64,000 nucleotides of DNA from NCBI GenBank assembly GCA_036502575.1, contig DASXYL010000008.1, positions 186,001 through 250,000 on the forward strand, in the 5' to 3' direction. The translations under genes and the position numbers were made by a program. Source of the DNA: DASXRA01 sp036502575. GTDB taxonomy: Bacteria > Actinomycetota > Actinomycetes > Mycobacteriales > Jatrophihabitantaceae. Below the pieces are notes generated by a model that searched no databases, was not told the origin of the DNA, and saw only the letters and a program-made list of their open reading frames with translations. The number at the start of each line of letters is the position of its first letter. The stretch's first letter is position 1. Of the stretch, positions 17,216 through 25,142 are shown piece after piece.

Positions 17216-18096
17216 AGATCGGTCGCGATCAGCGCGCCGAGGTCGGTGGCGTCCCAGCGCTTCTCGCCGCTGCTGATGGTCGCGGCCTCCTCCCAGCCCC
17301 GCATGAGGTAGATGCGGTCGTGGATGGCACGGATGACCTGGCCGGTCACGTGCTGAGCCTCGTCGCTGGCCAGCCAGGCCACCAGCGGTGAGCTTCCGGC
17401 CGGATCCATCGGGTGGTACTCGTCCGCACCCAGATCGTCCGGCTCGAACGCCTCCAGGTCGGCGCCCATCGTCGCAGTCAGCCGGGTCATTCCGCCCGGG
17501 CCGACTGCGTTCACGGTGATTCCGAACTTGTACAGCTCCAGGCTGGTGGTGAGCGTCAGGCCCACGATGGCAGCCTTCGCCGTCGCGTAGTTGGACTGGC
17601 CGAAGTTCCCCGACAACCCGGCGCCGGAGGTCGTGTTGATGACCCGTCCGGTGAGCTCCTCGCCCGCCTTCACCCGGGCCCGCCAGTGCTGGGCGGCGAG
17701 GTGGGTCATCAGCCAGGTGCCGCGCACGTGCACCCGCATCACGGCGTCGAAGTCGGCCGGCGCCATGTTCCAGATGACCTTGTCGCGGGCGATTCCGGCG
17801 TTGTTCACCACGATGTCGAGCCGCCCGAACTCGGCCACGGCCCGATCGACCAGCTGCGCGGCCTGGGCTTCGTCGGCGATGTCACCGCCATCGGCGACCG
17901 CCGTTCCGCCCCGCTTCTGGATCAGCTCGACGACCTCGTCCGCGTCCCGTCCCGCCCCGTCGCCCCGTACGGTCGAGCCCAGGTCGTTCACGACCACGGA
18001 CGCACCGTGCTTGGCGAGCTCCAGTGCGTGCCCGCGACCGATACCGTGCCCGGCGCCGGTAACGATCGCGATCTTGCCCTCGAGCAGTCGGGCCAC
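17185..18096 (-). CDS. SDR, multifunctional-enzyme-type 3-hydroxyacyl-CoA dehydrogenase-like
   Basis: A 303-residue SDR with TGAGHGIGRGHA, a long insertion VVVNDLGSTVRGDG, NNAGIARD and the catalytic YATAK. This pattern matches the (3R)-hydroxyacyl-CoA dehydrogenase domain of peroxisomal MFE-2/17beta-HSD4 and its bacterial stand-alone relatives. It fits with a MaoC hydratase making (R)-3-hydroxyacyl-CoA in the neighbouring operon. GTG start at 18094-18096 after AAGGAGG. The end overlaps the ligase gene by 31 bases, tail to tail. A TATACT box on the minus strand lies at 18139-18144. Confidence 0.9.
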   Translation of the reverse strand: MARLLEGKIAIVTGAGHGIGRGHALELAKHGASVVVNDLGSTVRGDGAGRDADEVVELIQKRGGTAVADGGDIADEAQAAQLVDRAVAEFGRLDIVVNNAGIARDKVIWNMAPADFDAVMRVHVRGTWLMTHLAAQHWRARVKAGEELTGRVINTTSGAGLSGNFGQSNYATAKAAIVGLTLTTSLELYKFGITVNAVGPGGMTRLTATMGADLEAFEPDDLGADEYHPMDPAGSSPLVAWLASDEAQHVTGQVIRAIHDRIYLMRGWEEAATISSGEKRWDATDLGALIATDLYGTRAPGLR

Positions 18097-18138
18097 GGTT
18101 GCCTCCTTGGTGCAGATCAGTTACCGAAGAAATATGAA

Positions 18139-18144
18139 GTATAT
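18139..18144 (-). promoter_or_regulatory. Probable -10 box/AAGTATA element between SDR and crotonase genes
   Basis: The divergent 111-base gap has AAATATGAAGTATATATG. On the minus strand it offers TATACT 43 bases before the SDR start. The AAGTATA core is shared with sites at 19060, 20603, 32103 and 47239, so it may be both a promoter and an operator. Confidence 0.4.
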
Positions 18145-18207
18145 ATGCTGCAAGTCGACACAGGGCCGCCTGCGTGCAGGTCGCCCGTCACACTCAGGAG
18201 GCAGCAG

Positions 18208-19029
18208 ATGTCTCGCTTCGAGACCCTGGACTACGACGAGCGCGACGGCGTCGCGTGGGTAACGCTCAATCGGCCCGAAGTGCTGAACGCCTTCGACGTC
18301 CAGATGATGCGGGAGGTCCACCAATGCTGGCGGGAGCTGCGCGACAACGACGACGTGCGCGTCGTGGTGCTCACTGGGGCCGGCGACAAGGCGTTCAGCA
18401 CGGGCGTGGACCGCGCCGCCGCCCAGATCGGCGACCCCGACCGGTCGCTCGACATCGGGCAACGCGGTGCCACCCCGCTACACCTGAACGACCCCGGCGA
18501 CCTGCTCCCGCCCAAGACCGCAGGCGACCTGTGGAAACCGGTGATCGCGGCCGTGAACGGCATGGCTTGCGGCGGCGCGTTCTACCTGTTGGGCGAGGTG
18601 GAGTTCATCATCGCGGCCGAGCACGCCACGTTCTTCGATCCGCACACGACGTTCGGGATGGCCGCCGTGTTCGAACCGATTCTGATGGCGCAGCGCATGC
18701 CGATCGGCGAGGTCATGCGAATGGCGCTGATGGGCTCCCACGAGCGGCTCGGCGCACAGCGGGCCTATGACATCGGCCTGGTGCAGGAGGTCGTGCCGGC
18801 CGCCGAACTGCACGACACCGCCCATCGGGCCGCCGCGCTCCTCGCGTCCCAACCCGCGCTCGCCGTCCAGGCCACCGTCCGGGCCGTGTGGCACGCGAAG
18901 GAACTCGGCAGCCGGCAGGCGCTCGACATCGCGAAGACGCTCGTCCAACTCGGTACTGACGACGCGTCCCTGGCAGAGGGTCAGCGGGCGTTCACCTCGG
19001 GTCGCCGACCCGAGTGGCGGCTGCGCTGA
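18208..19029 (+). CDS. Enoyl-CoA hydratase/isomerase (crotonase) family
   Basis: A 273-residue crotonase. The oxyanion-hole block AVNGMACGGAFYLLGEVEFIIA and the N-terminal VAWVTLNRPEVLNAFD are clear. After the fold comes TFFDPHTTFGMAAVFEPI, a variant shared with the crotonases at 39778 and 46375 in place of the usual PE(V/I)xLG, so the catalytic Glu arrangement may differ from true hydratases. ATG at 18208 follows CAGGAGG. It is probably co-transcribed with the GntR gene behind it, although a palindrome between them suggests a separate promoter. Confidence 0.88.
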   Translation: MSRFETLDYDERDGVAWVTLNRPEVLNAFDVQMMREVHQCWRELRDNDDVRVVVLTGAGDKAFSTGVDRAAAQIGDPDRSLDIGQRGATPLHLNDPGDLLPPKTAGDLWKPVIAAVNGMACGGAFYLLGEVEFIIAAEHATFFDPHTTFGMAAVFEPILMAQRMPIGEVMRMALMGSHERLGAQRAYDIGLVQEVVPAAELHDTAHRAAALLASQPALAVQATVRAVWHAKELGSRQALDIAKTLVQLGTDDASLAEGQRAFTSGRRPEWRLR

Positions 19030-19050
19030 AACGGCCAGAAACACGGCAGG

Positions 19051-19069
19051 AACATATCAAGTATATGTT
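19051..19069. promoter_or_regulatory. Inverted repeat AACATAT-CAAGT-ATATGTT before GntR gene
   Basis: A perfect 7-5-7 inverted repeat, AT-rich in a GC-rich region, just ahead of the GntR regulator gene. It is a good candidate for an autoregulatory operator of a FadR-type GntR dimer. ATG 19065 lies inside it, which argues against that codon being the true start. Confidence 0.55.
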
Positions 19070-19142
19070 TCTGGATGCCGGCCAGGTCGGCCGGCGCCGG
19101 GTCGAGGAGGTCGCGATTACCATCCAGGCGGACACGACGTGG

Positions 19143-19835
19143 GTGTGGGACAACGGCCCACCCCCGGAGGGAATGTCGCGCCCCACGAGCGCCCAGCAGG
19201 TAGCGGCGCACATCCGACGAATGATCTTCGACAGTGAGCTCCGAACCGGGGAACGCGTCCCTCAGGACGACATCGCGGCCGAGCTCGGCGTCAGCCGCGC
19301 GCCGGTACGAGAGGCGGTCATCTCCTTGGACCGGGAGGGATGGGTCACCAGCCGGCCGCATCGGGGCGCGTTCGTCAACGGCCTCGACGAGCGCTCCACC
19401 CGGGATCATTACGAGGTACTCGCGCTCGTCTACGGCACTGGCGCCCGCAAGGCGACCGAGCGTTCCGATCCCGAGACAATGGCCCGGCTGGCGACGCTGC
19501 ACGAGCAGTTGCAGTCCACCACGGACCCGGACGTTTTCTGGCCCGTGAACGGCCGGCTGCTTCGCCAGCTGCTCATCATGGCCGAGTCGCGGCGGCTGCT
19601 GGCGATCGCCGGCCTGCTGGCCGGCAGCATCATTCCCGGAAACTTCTTCGTGGAGGTACCCGGAGTCCTCCGCACTCAGAAACGGGGCCTGCGCGCCGTG
19701 ACGAAAGCGATGGCCGGTGGCGACGGCCACCTGGCCCACCGCGAGCTCGTCAGCATGATGCGCAGCCAGGCCGACAGCGCCGTGTCGCTGCTGGCCTCCC
19801 GCGGGCTCATCGTCCGCGGCGCGGGCGAGACCTGA
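19143..19835 (+). CDS. GntR family regulator, FadR/VanR subfamily (paralogue A)
   Basis: The protein has an N-terminal winged helix (SAQQVAAHIRRMIFD, then ELGVSRAPVREAVISLDREGWV) and a helical FCD-like effector domain. It should bind DNA as a dimer and respond to an acyl-CoA or organic acid. The start is uncertain. GTG 19143 is the nearest standard codon before the conserved region; ATG 19173 would cut into it. By alignment with its paralogue at 19840-20571, translation may begin near 19116, where GAGGAGG is followed by ATT. ATG 19065 is inside a palindrome. The gene ends 4 bases from its convergent paralogue. Confidence 0.85.
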   Translation: MWDNGPPPEGMSRPTSAQQVAAHIRRMIFDSELRTGERVPQDDIAAELGVSRAPVREAVISLDREGWVTSRPHRGAFVNGLDERSTRDHYEVLALVYGTGARKATERSDPETMARLATLHEQLQSTTDPDVFWPVNGRLLRQLLIMAESRRLLAIAGLLAGSIIPGNFFVEVPGVLRTQKRGLRAVTKAMAGGDGHLAHRELVSMMRSQADSAVSLLASRGLIVRGAGET

Positions 19836-19839
19836 CCGG

Positions 19840-20571
19840 TCAGTCCTCGCCGTCCGGGCCTGGTCCGAGCAACTGGCGCGAGGCCAGCAACTCAACGACG
19901 TTCCCGGCTTCCTGACGGAGCATCTTGGCGAACTCGCGCTCGGCCGCCTCGCCGTCGCCGGCCTTCATGGCCCGCATCACCGCGCGCATCCCGCGCTTGT
20001 GCATGGCCATGACCCCGGGCACCTCGGCGAAGAAGTTCCCCGGGACGATGCTGGTGGCCATCACCCGCGCCAGCGCATTGACCCGTCGAGACTTGGCCAT
20101 CACCAGAACCTGGCGGAGGAACGCGCTGTTGAGGTCCCAGAACTCGTCCGGATCGTCCGTGGCCTGCAGCGTCTTGTGGATCTTCCCGAGCGCCGTGATG
20201 CCCTCTTCTGAGCCCCGCTCGGCCGCTCGACGGGCGCCGAAGCCGTACAGCAGGCCCAGCAGCTCGTAGTGGTCGTAGGTCGAGTTCTCGTCCAGGCCGT
20301 TGACGAACGCGCCGCGATGCGGCTCGGTCGTCACCCAACCCTCGCCGGCCAAGGCGATGACTGCCTCGCGCACCGGAACCCGGCTGACCCGCAGCTCCGC
20401 CGCGATCTCGTCCTGAGGGACGCGCTCGCCGGCGTGCAGCCGGTTGTCGAAGATCATCCGGCGAATGTGGTTGGCTACCTGTTGCGCGCTGGTGGGACGG
20501 GACAACCCTTCCGCCGGCGATCCGATGTCGCCGATTCCGACCCGCGCGACTTCCGACCGAATGACGATCAC
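19840..20571 (-). CDS. GntR family regulator, FadR/VanR subfamily (paralogue B)
   Basis: A 243-residue GntR regulator very similar along its length to the convergent neighbour (SRPTSAQQVANHIRRMIFD, NFFAEVPGV, KRG(M/L)RAV). The winged helix covers about residues 25-90 and an all-helical ligand domain follows. The start is taken as GTG 20571, but the AGGAGG site is only 2 bases before it; an ATC codon 3 bases on would have normal spacing and aligns with the ATT in the paralogue. A TATACT box at 20604-20609 fits as its promoter. Confidence 0.88.
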   Translation of the reverse strand: MIVIRSEVARVGIGDIGSPAEGLSRPTSAQQVANHIRRMIFDNRLHAGERVPQDEIAAELRVSRVPVREAVIALAGEGWVTTEPHRGAFVNGLDENSTYDHYELLGLLYGFGARRAAERGSEEGITALGKIHKTLQATDDPDEFWDLNSAFLRQVLVMAKSRRVNALARVMATSIVPGNFFAEVPGVMAMHKRGMRAVMRAMKAGDGEAAEREFAKMLRQEAGNVVELLASRQLLGPGPDGED

Positions 20572-20603
20572 AACCTCCTAGGAAAAGCCCACGACTTGTA
20601 GAA

Positions 20604-20609
20604 AGTATA
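20604..20609 (-). promoter_or_regulatory. Probable -10 box of GntR paralogue B, in a GntR-like operator
   Basis: On the minus strand the sequence TTGGTATACTTTCTACAAG precedes the gene by about 33 bases. It contains TATACT as a -10 box and TTGGTATAC, which resembles FadR-type half-sites, so autoregulation is likely. Confidence 0.45.
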
Positions 20610-20703
20610 CCAAGCGTCGGCGGCCGCGCGCGTTGTTCGACCTGCGGCGCGTCCTGACCCGCCCGCGATCGAACCACATGGAACCGCGGCGCCGTAGCTG
20701 CTC

Positions 20704-21510
20704 TCAGGTACCCGTGAACGTCGGACGTCGCCCTTCGACGAGGGCCGCAACGCCCTCCACCCGATCGTGGGTCTGGGACAGCAGCGCGGTGGCCGCCGCC
20801 TCCTCGGCGAAGGCGGTGCTCATGTCGCTGACCAGCGATCGCCGGTAGAGGCGCTTGGCCTGTCCCAGGCTCAACGTCGGTCCCGCGGCTACCTTCTCGG
20901 CCAGCTCGCGCGCCGTCGTCTCGACCGTCTCGTCGGGCACCACCCGGTTGATCGCGCCCCACCGGTGCAGGTCGGCGGCCGAGACGGTGCCGCCCAGCAT
21001 CGCGACCTCGTTGAGCACGTGCAGTGGCAGGATCCGGGGCAGGAAGAACGGGTCGCCGGCGTGCGGAGCCATACCGCGTCGAAGGAACACATGCGTCCAC
21101 CGCGAGTCCGAACTCGCGACGACGAGGTCCGCGAGCAGGGCCACCAACCAGCCGATACCGGCGACCCGTCCCCGCACCGCGCTGATGACGGGCGTCTCCA
21201 GCTCCCACAGGGTCTTGAACAGTTCCTGGTAGGGGCGCATCGGCAGCCGGTAGGCGAGGGGGGTGTCGGGGCCCTCGCCGGCCGACGCCAGGTCGGCGCC
21301 GATGCAGAAGTCAGGCCCGGAACCGCCGAGGACGACACACCGTACGGCGGCGTCCTGATCGGCCGCGACGAGCGTCTCGGCCAGCTCGGCGCGCATGGTC
21401 TCGTCCACCCCGTTGCGTGCGGTCGGACGGTTGAGCCGAATCGAGAGAATCCCGTCGGCCCGCTCCAGCAGCAACGTGCTCGGCCCGCACGCCGCGGTGT
21501 GTTCGCTCAT
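20704..21510 (-). CDS. Enoyl-CoA hydratase/isomerase (crotonase) family
   Basis: A 268-residue crotonase with IRLNRPTARNGVDETM, the oxyanion block SAVRGRVAGIGWLVALLADLVVAS, and RRGMAPHAGDPFFLPRIL after it. The GIG in place of GGG and the lack of the usual PE motif place it in a divergent group, like the crotonase at 44303. ATG at 21508-21510 overlaps the thiolase stop by 4 bases (ATGA), so it is translationally coupled to the thiolase. It could be a hydratase, an isomerase or a C-C hydrolase. Confidence 0.88.
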   Translation of the reverse strand: MSEHTAACGPSTLLLERADGILSIRLNRPTARNGVDETMRAELAETLVAADQDAAVRCVVLGGSGPDFCIGADLASAGEGPDTPLAYRLPMRPYQELFKTLWELETPVISAVRGRVAGIGWLVALLADLVVASSDSRWTHVFLRRGMAPHAGDPFFLPRILPLHVLNEVAMLGGTVSAADLHRWGAINRVVPDETVETTARELAEKVAAGPTLSLGQAKRLYRRSLVSDMSTAFAEEAAATALLSQTHDRVEGVAALVEGRRPTFTGT

Positions 21511-22700
21511 CGGTCGGTACCCAGGATCGACACGAAGCTCACCATCTCCCCGGGATAGCCGCCGAGGTTGTGGGTGAGCGCCAACGATCGGGATCCGAGC
21601 GTGGAGATCCGCCGGTTCTCCGGCGCCTCTCCCCGCAGCTGCAGCCACGCCTCGAACATCATGCGCAGGCCCGAGGCACCGACCGGGTGCCCGAACGCCT
21701 TCAGGCCCCCGTCCGGGTTGACCGGCAGCTCCCCGTCCAGGTCGTACGTGCCGGCCAACACCTCCTTCCAGGCGGTGCCGCGCTCGGCGAACCCGAGCTC
21801 CTCCATCAGGATGATCTCGGTCGGCGTGAAGCAGTCGTGCACCTCCGCCATCGCGATCTCGTCACGCGGCGAGGTCACCCCGGCCTGCGCGTACGCATCG
21901 GCGGCGGACTGGCCGACCTCGGGGAATGTCGTGTAGTCGTAGGCCGGGTCGGTGAGACCGCTCCCGTTGCCGGCAACGAACGACAATGCCTTGATGTACA
22001 AGGGCTTGTCGGTGTAACGGTGGGCGTCCTCCGCTCGCACGACGATCGCGGCAGCGGCCCCGTCGGCCACACCCGCGCAGTCGTACACCGACAGGCCACC
22101 GGCCACCGCCGGCATCGCGCACAGCTGCTCGACCGACATCTCCTTGCGGAACTGCGCCCGCTCGTTGCGCGCTCCGTTGTGGTGATTCTTCGACGCGACC
22201 CGGGCCAGTGCGCGACGCATCTCGTCGGTGCTCACTCCGTACTTGTTCGCGTAGGCCGGGGCGACCATGGAGAACATGGCGGCCGCCGCCAGCGTGCGTT
22301 GGGTGCCGTCGCCGGGAATCGGGACCGCGTTGAGCCCCTGGTATCCCCCGTCCTTGACCTTCTCGACGCCGAGCGCCATCGCCGTGTCGTACGCCCCGCT
22401 CGCCACGGCGTACACCGCTTGCCGCAGCGCCTCCGAGCCGGTGGCGCAGTAGTTCTCCACCCGGGTCACGGGCTTGCCGACCAGTTGCAGGGGCCGGGCC
22501 AGGGTGATGCCGCTCATGCCGGACTGGGCGGTGCCGAGCCAGTAGGCGTCGACATCGGCCTTGGTCACGCCGGCCGATCGGAACGTCGCCGTCGCGGCGT
22601 CGATGATCAGGTCGTCGACGCCCTTGTCCCAGTGCTCGCCGAAGCGGGTGCATCCCATTCCGACGATCGCCACCCGATCCTTGATGCCGTGCGATCCCAT
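21507..22700 (-). CDS. SCP-x/lipid-transfer-type thiolase
   Basis: A 397-residue thiolase of the SCP-x group. The nucleophile Cys is residue 85 in ENYCATGSEAL, and both catalytic His blocks remain: AEVHDCFTPTE and AFGHPVGASG. It should therefore cleave a 3-ketoacyl-CoA with CoA. ATG at 22698-22700 shares one base with the stop of the upstream DUF35-fusion gene, which implies translational coupling and a complex between the two. Members of this group act on branched or steroid side chains. Confidence 0.92.
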   Translation of the reverse strand: MGSHGIKDRVAIVGMGCTRFGEHWDKGVDDLIIDAATATFRSAGVTKADVDAYWLGTAQSGMSGITLARPLQLVGKPVTRVENYCATGSEALRQAVYAVASGAYDTAMALGVEKVKDGGYQGLNAVPIPGDGTQRTLAAAAMFSMVAPAYANKYGVSTDEMRRALARVASKNHHNGARNERAQFRKEMSVEQLCAMPAVAGGLSVYDCAGVADGAAAAIVVRAEDAHRYTDKPLYIKALSFVAGNGSGLTDPAYDYTTFPEVGQSAADAYAQAGVTSPRDEIAMAEVHDCFTPTEIILMEELGFAERGTAWKEVLAGTYDLDGELPVNPDGGLKAFGHPVGASGLRMMFEAWLQLRGEAPENRRISTLGSRSLALTHNLGGYPGEMVSFVSILGTDR

Positions 22701-24094
22701 CACGCCTCACCTCGCGGTGCCGCCACCCGATAGGGGCGGGCCTTCCAGAAGTAGTTGTGGATGCCGTCGGCGCTGAACAGCCGGCGGAAGGTCATCTCGA
22801 CCCGGCCTCCGATCGTCACCTCGTCCACGTCGGCGTCGGTCAGCTCGACCGGGAGGCGTCCACCGCCGTCGAAGTCGACGACGGCGAAGATCACCGGTGG
22901 GCTCGGCGAGTACGAGAGCCGGTCCACGGTGAACGTCACGATCGTGCCGAGGACGTCGGCCATCGGGGTCCGGGCGTCATCGGTCGGCGACGGCGGCAGA
23001 TGCGGATCGTGCTCCTGGCCGCCCGCGGCGAACGCGAACTTCCAGTCGGCGTTGCGGTGCGCGGCCGGCGAGGAGACCCGGGCCGGTTCGGGTCGGCGCG
23101 GTGGCTCGACCGGCAACAGGCCTCGCCAGGCCAGGTAGCGCCCATAGGAAAGGGGTGCGGCCAGGTTCAGCTGGTCTGCTATCGGGCGCTTGGGCCGATA
23201 CCCGGGCAGCGCATCGGTGGTACGCAGAACGACGGCGTCGGCACCGTCGGCGAGTGAGAGCAGCAGCACGTATTGATTCGGCCGGGCCGCCTCGAGTGCG
23301 GTGGTCAGCAGAAGAGCCGGCTGCGCGGCCCCGGGGTTGCCGACCTTGGCCGTGAGCCGGTCGACGATGCGCTCGGCGGGTACCCCGGACTTTCGGGCGA
23401 CGGCCGCCGCGGCCCGATCGCTCAGACCTGCGACGACCAGGTGATCGACGTCCGCGGCGCTGATTCCGGCCGCGTCCAGGCCCAGCTTGATCGCCTCGAG
23501 GCCGATCGCGGTGTAGCGAGCCTCGCCGAAGCGCTCCTCCCAGACCTTGGACGCCGGAGCGCCCGGCGTCCGCCAGCGATCGAGGAACTCCTCGGTGATC
23601 GCCTCCCACGCCACGATCTCGGCCAGAACTGGGGCCTGGGTGTCGTCGCCCACGACCAGCGCCGCGGCCACATCGCCACCGGTCGCCTCCTCCGGACCCC
23701 CGGGCAGACCGACCCGCACGTCCGACGCGACAACCACCGCACTGCCGCTACTGGCGAACCCGGCCCGTAGTGCGCCGAGGGCCGAACGCACCGAGCCGAG
23801 CGCGTCGTAGGCCGGGACGCTGCGGTCCAGGCGGAGCGCAGCGTGCAGGGCGGAGGCGTTGGTCCGGTCGAGATACGCGGGATCGGCGGTAGCGAACCAG
23901 AGCGCGTCGGGCTGGACCGCCCGCCCGCTCAGCGCCGCCCGGGCCGCCTCGACGCCCATGGTCGTGGTGTCCTCGTCGTAGGACGCCGCCGCTCGTGTGC
24001 CGCTGCCACCCCCCGAACCGGCGACCGCCGCGATCGATGACCGGTCGAGCCGGTGGTGCGGGATGTGTACACCCCACCCGATGATTCCTCGCAT
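22700..24094 (-). CDS. Cysteine-free KASIII/HMG-CoA-synthase-like domain fused to DUF35 OB-fold
   Basis: A 464-residue protein. Residues 1-330 follow the pattern of HMG-CoA synthase/KASIII-like proteins (GWGVHIPHHRLDR, then YDEDTTTMGVEAARAAL). Residues ~380-460 look like a DUF35 OB-fold (LGTIVTFTVDRLSYSPSPP, FAVVDFDGGGRLPVELT). The whole protein contains no cysteine, so both the thiolase-type nucleophile (expected in the YDALGSVRSALGAL block, residues 96-109) and the DUF35 zinc ribbon are missing. It is probably a structural or gating partner of the thiolase coupled to it downstream. It is the first gene of a three-gene operon. Confidence 0.75.
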   Translation of the reverse strand: MRGIIGWGVHIPHHRLDRSSIAAVAGSGGGSGTRAAASYDEDTTTMGVEAARAALSGRAVQPDALWFATADPAYLDRTNASALHAALRLDRSVPAYDALGSVRSALGALRAGFASSGSAVVVASDVRVGLPGGPEEATGGDVAAALVVGDDTQAPVLAEIVAWEAITEEFLDRWRTPGAPASKVWEERFGEARYTAIGLEAIKLGLDAAGISAADVDHLVVAGLSDRAAAAVARKSGVPAERIVDRLTAKVGNPGAAQPALLLTTALEAARPNQYVLLLSLADGADAVVLRTTDALPGYRPKRPIADQLNLAAPLSYGRYLAWRGLLPVEPPRRPEPARVSSPAAHRNADWKFAFAAGGQEHDPHLPPSPTDDARTPMADVLGTIVTFTVDRLSYSPSPPVIFAVVDFDGGGRLPVELTDADVDEVTIGGRVEMTFRRLFSADGIHNYFWKARPYRVAAPRGEA

Positions 24095-24175
24095 CGACTC
24101 TCACTTCTCGCTGCCGGACCAGCCCCGGAGGGACGACCTCGCCGAGTGACGTTGGCGCAAGTTTATACATTACAC

Positions 24176-24191
24176 GATCCGCACGCGGATC
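24176..24191. terminator. Small hairpin GATCCG-CACG-CGGATC
   Basis: A 6-bp stem with a 4-base loop lies 50 bases beyond the minus-strand SDR stop and before the next operon, whose promoter-like GTTTATAC lies at 24161-24168. There is no T run, so termination is only possible, not shown. Confidence 0.3.
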
Positions 24192-24241
24192 CCTTGAGCT
24201 CGACGGATGGGCGCAAGCCACGGTGATCAGGAGGGGAGGGA

Positions 24242-25102
24242 TCACACGTGGAATGCGTGGAACTTGAGGTAGCTGCCGGCGTCCACGCGCAACTGGATGC
24301 CGGTGACGTAGCGCGCTTCCTCGGACGCGAGGTACACGACCGCGTTGCTGATGTCCACCGGCTCGACGTAGGGCAGCGGCATCGCCTGCTGCGAGTGAAA
24401 CGCCAACTCGGCCTCCTCGCGGGTCGGCTGCTCGAGGTCCGGGCGGAAGACCCGGTACATCGCGTCGTTGTGGAGCATGTCGGTGTTCACGTTCGTCGGG
24501 TGCACGGCGTTGGCCCGGATCCGACGAGGGGCCAGCGCCCGGGCGAGCTCGTGGATGTAGTCGGACAGCGCCCGCTTGGCGTAGCCGTACCCCGTGCCGC
24601 CGGGGTCCTGGCCGGGCGACGCGACGACATCGTTCGGCATGAACGCCGCCACCGATCCGGTCGCGATGATCGAGGCACCCTCGCCGAGGTGCGGCAGGGC
24701 CGCATGGATCGCGTTGATGGCGCCGCCGAGGTTAGTGTCGATCACGTCGGCCCAGGCCTCCATGGGCGGTTCGCCGGTGATCGGAGCGATTCCGGCTTGG
24801 GCCACGACGATGTCGAGCGATCCCAGCTCGCGGATGCCGTCGGCCACCGCCGCGCGAAGCTCGCCGCGCTCGCGCACGTCGGCCTCGATCGCGACGATCC
24901 GCCGGTCGTGTTCCTCGACTAGCCGGGCGGTCTCCTTGAGGTCGTCCGGGCTGGCCATCGGGTACTTCGCACTCGCGATGTCCCGGCAGAGGTCGACCGC
25001 GATGATGTCGGCCCCCTCCTCGGCCAGGCGCAGGGCGTGGCTGCGCCCCTGGCCTCGCGCCGCACCCGTGACGAACGCGATCTTGCCCTCTACACGTCCC
25101 AT
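24242..25102 (-). CDS. Mycofactocin-coupled SDR
   Basis: A 286-residue SDR starting MGRVEGKIAFVTGAARGQG followed by RSHALRLAEEGADIIAVDLC, the diagnostic N-terminus of mycofactocin-coupled SDRs. It has the long insertion after the second strand and AQAGIA instead of NNAG; the catalytic Tyr/Lys are in YGYAKRAL. These enzymes hold a non-exchangeable NAD and pass electrons to mycofactocin. With ALDH and P450 directly upstream in the operon it probably oxidises the alcohol formed by hydroxylation. Start ATG 25100-25102. The mycofactocin biosynthesis genes are not in the window. Confidence 0.88.
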   Translation of the reverse strand: MGRVEGKIAFVTGAARGQGRSHALRLAEEGADIIAVDLCRDIASAKYPMASPDDLKETARLVEEHDRRIVAIEADVRERGELRAAVADGIRELGSLDIVVAQAGIAPITGEPPMEAWADVIDTNLGGAINAIHAALPHLGEGASIIATGSVAAFMPNDVVASPGQDPGGTGYGYAKRALSDYIHELARALAPRRIRANAVHPTNVNTDMLHNDAMYRVFRPDLEQPTREEAELAFHSQQAMPLPYVEPVDISNAVVYLASEEARYVTGIQLRVDAGSYLKFHAFHV

Positions 25103-25142
25103 GTCGGTTCCTCTCCGGAGCTAGTGGTCTGTCTGCAGACCA

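Noticed and set aside
19014..19142. Upstream extension of GntR paralogue A to ATG 19014 or 19065
   Set aside because: 19014 is inside the crotonase gene and 19065 is inside a palindrome; the extension does not resemble the paralogue's N-terminus.
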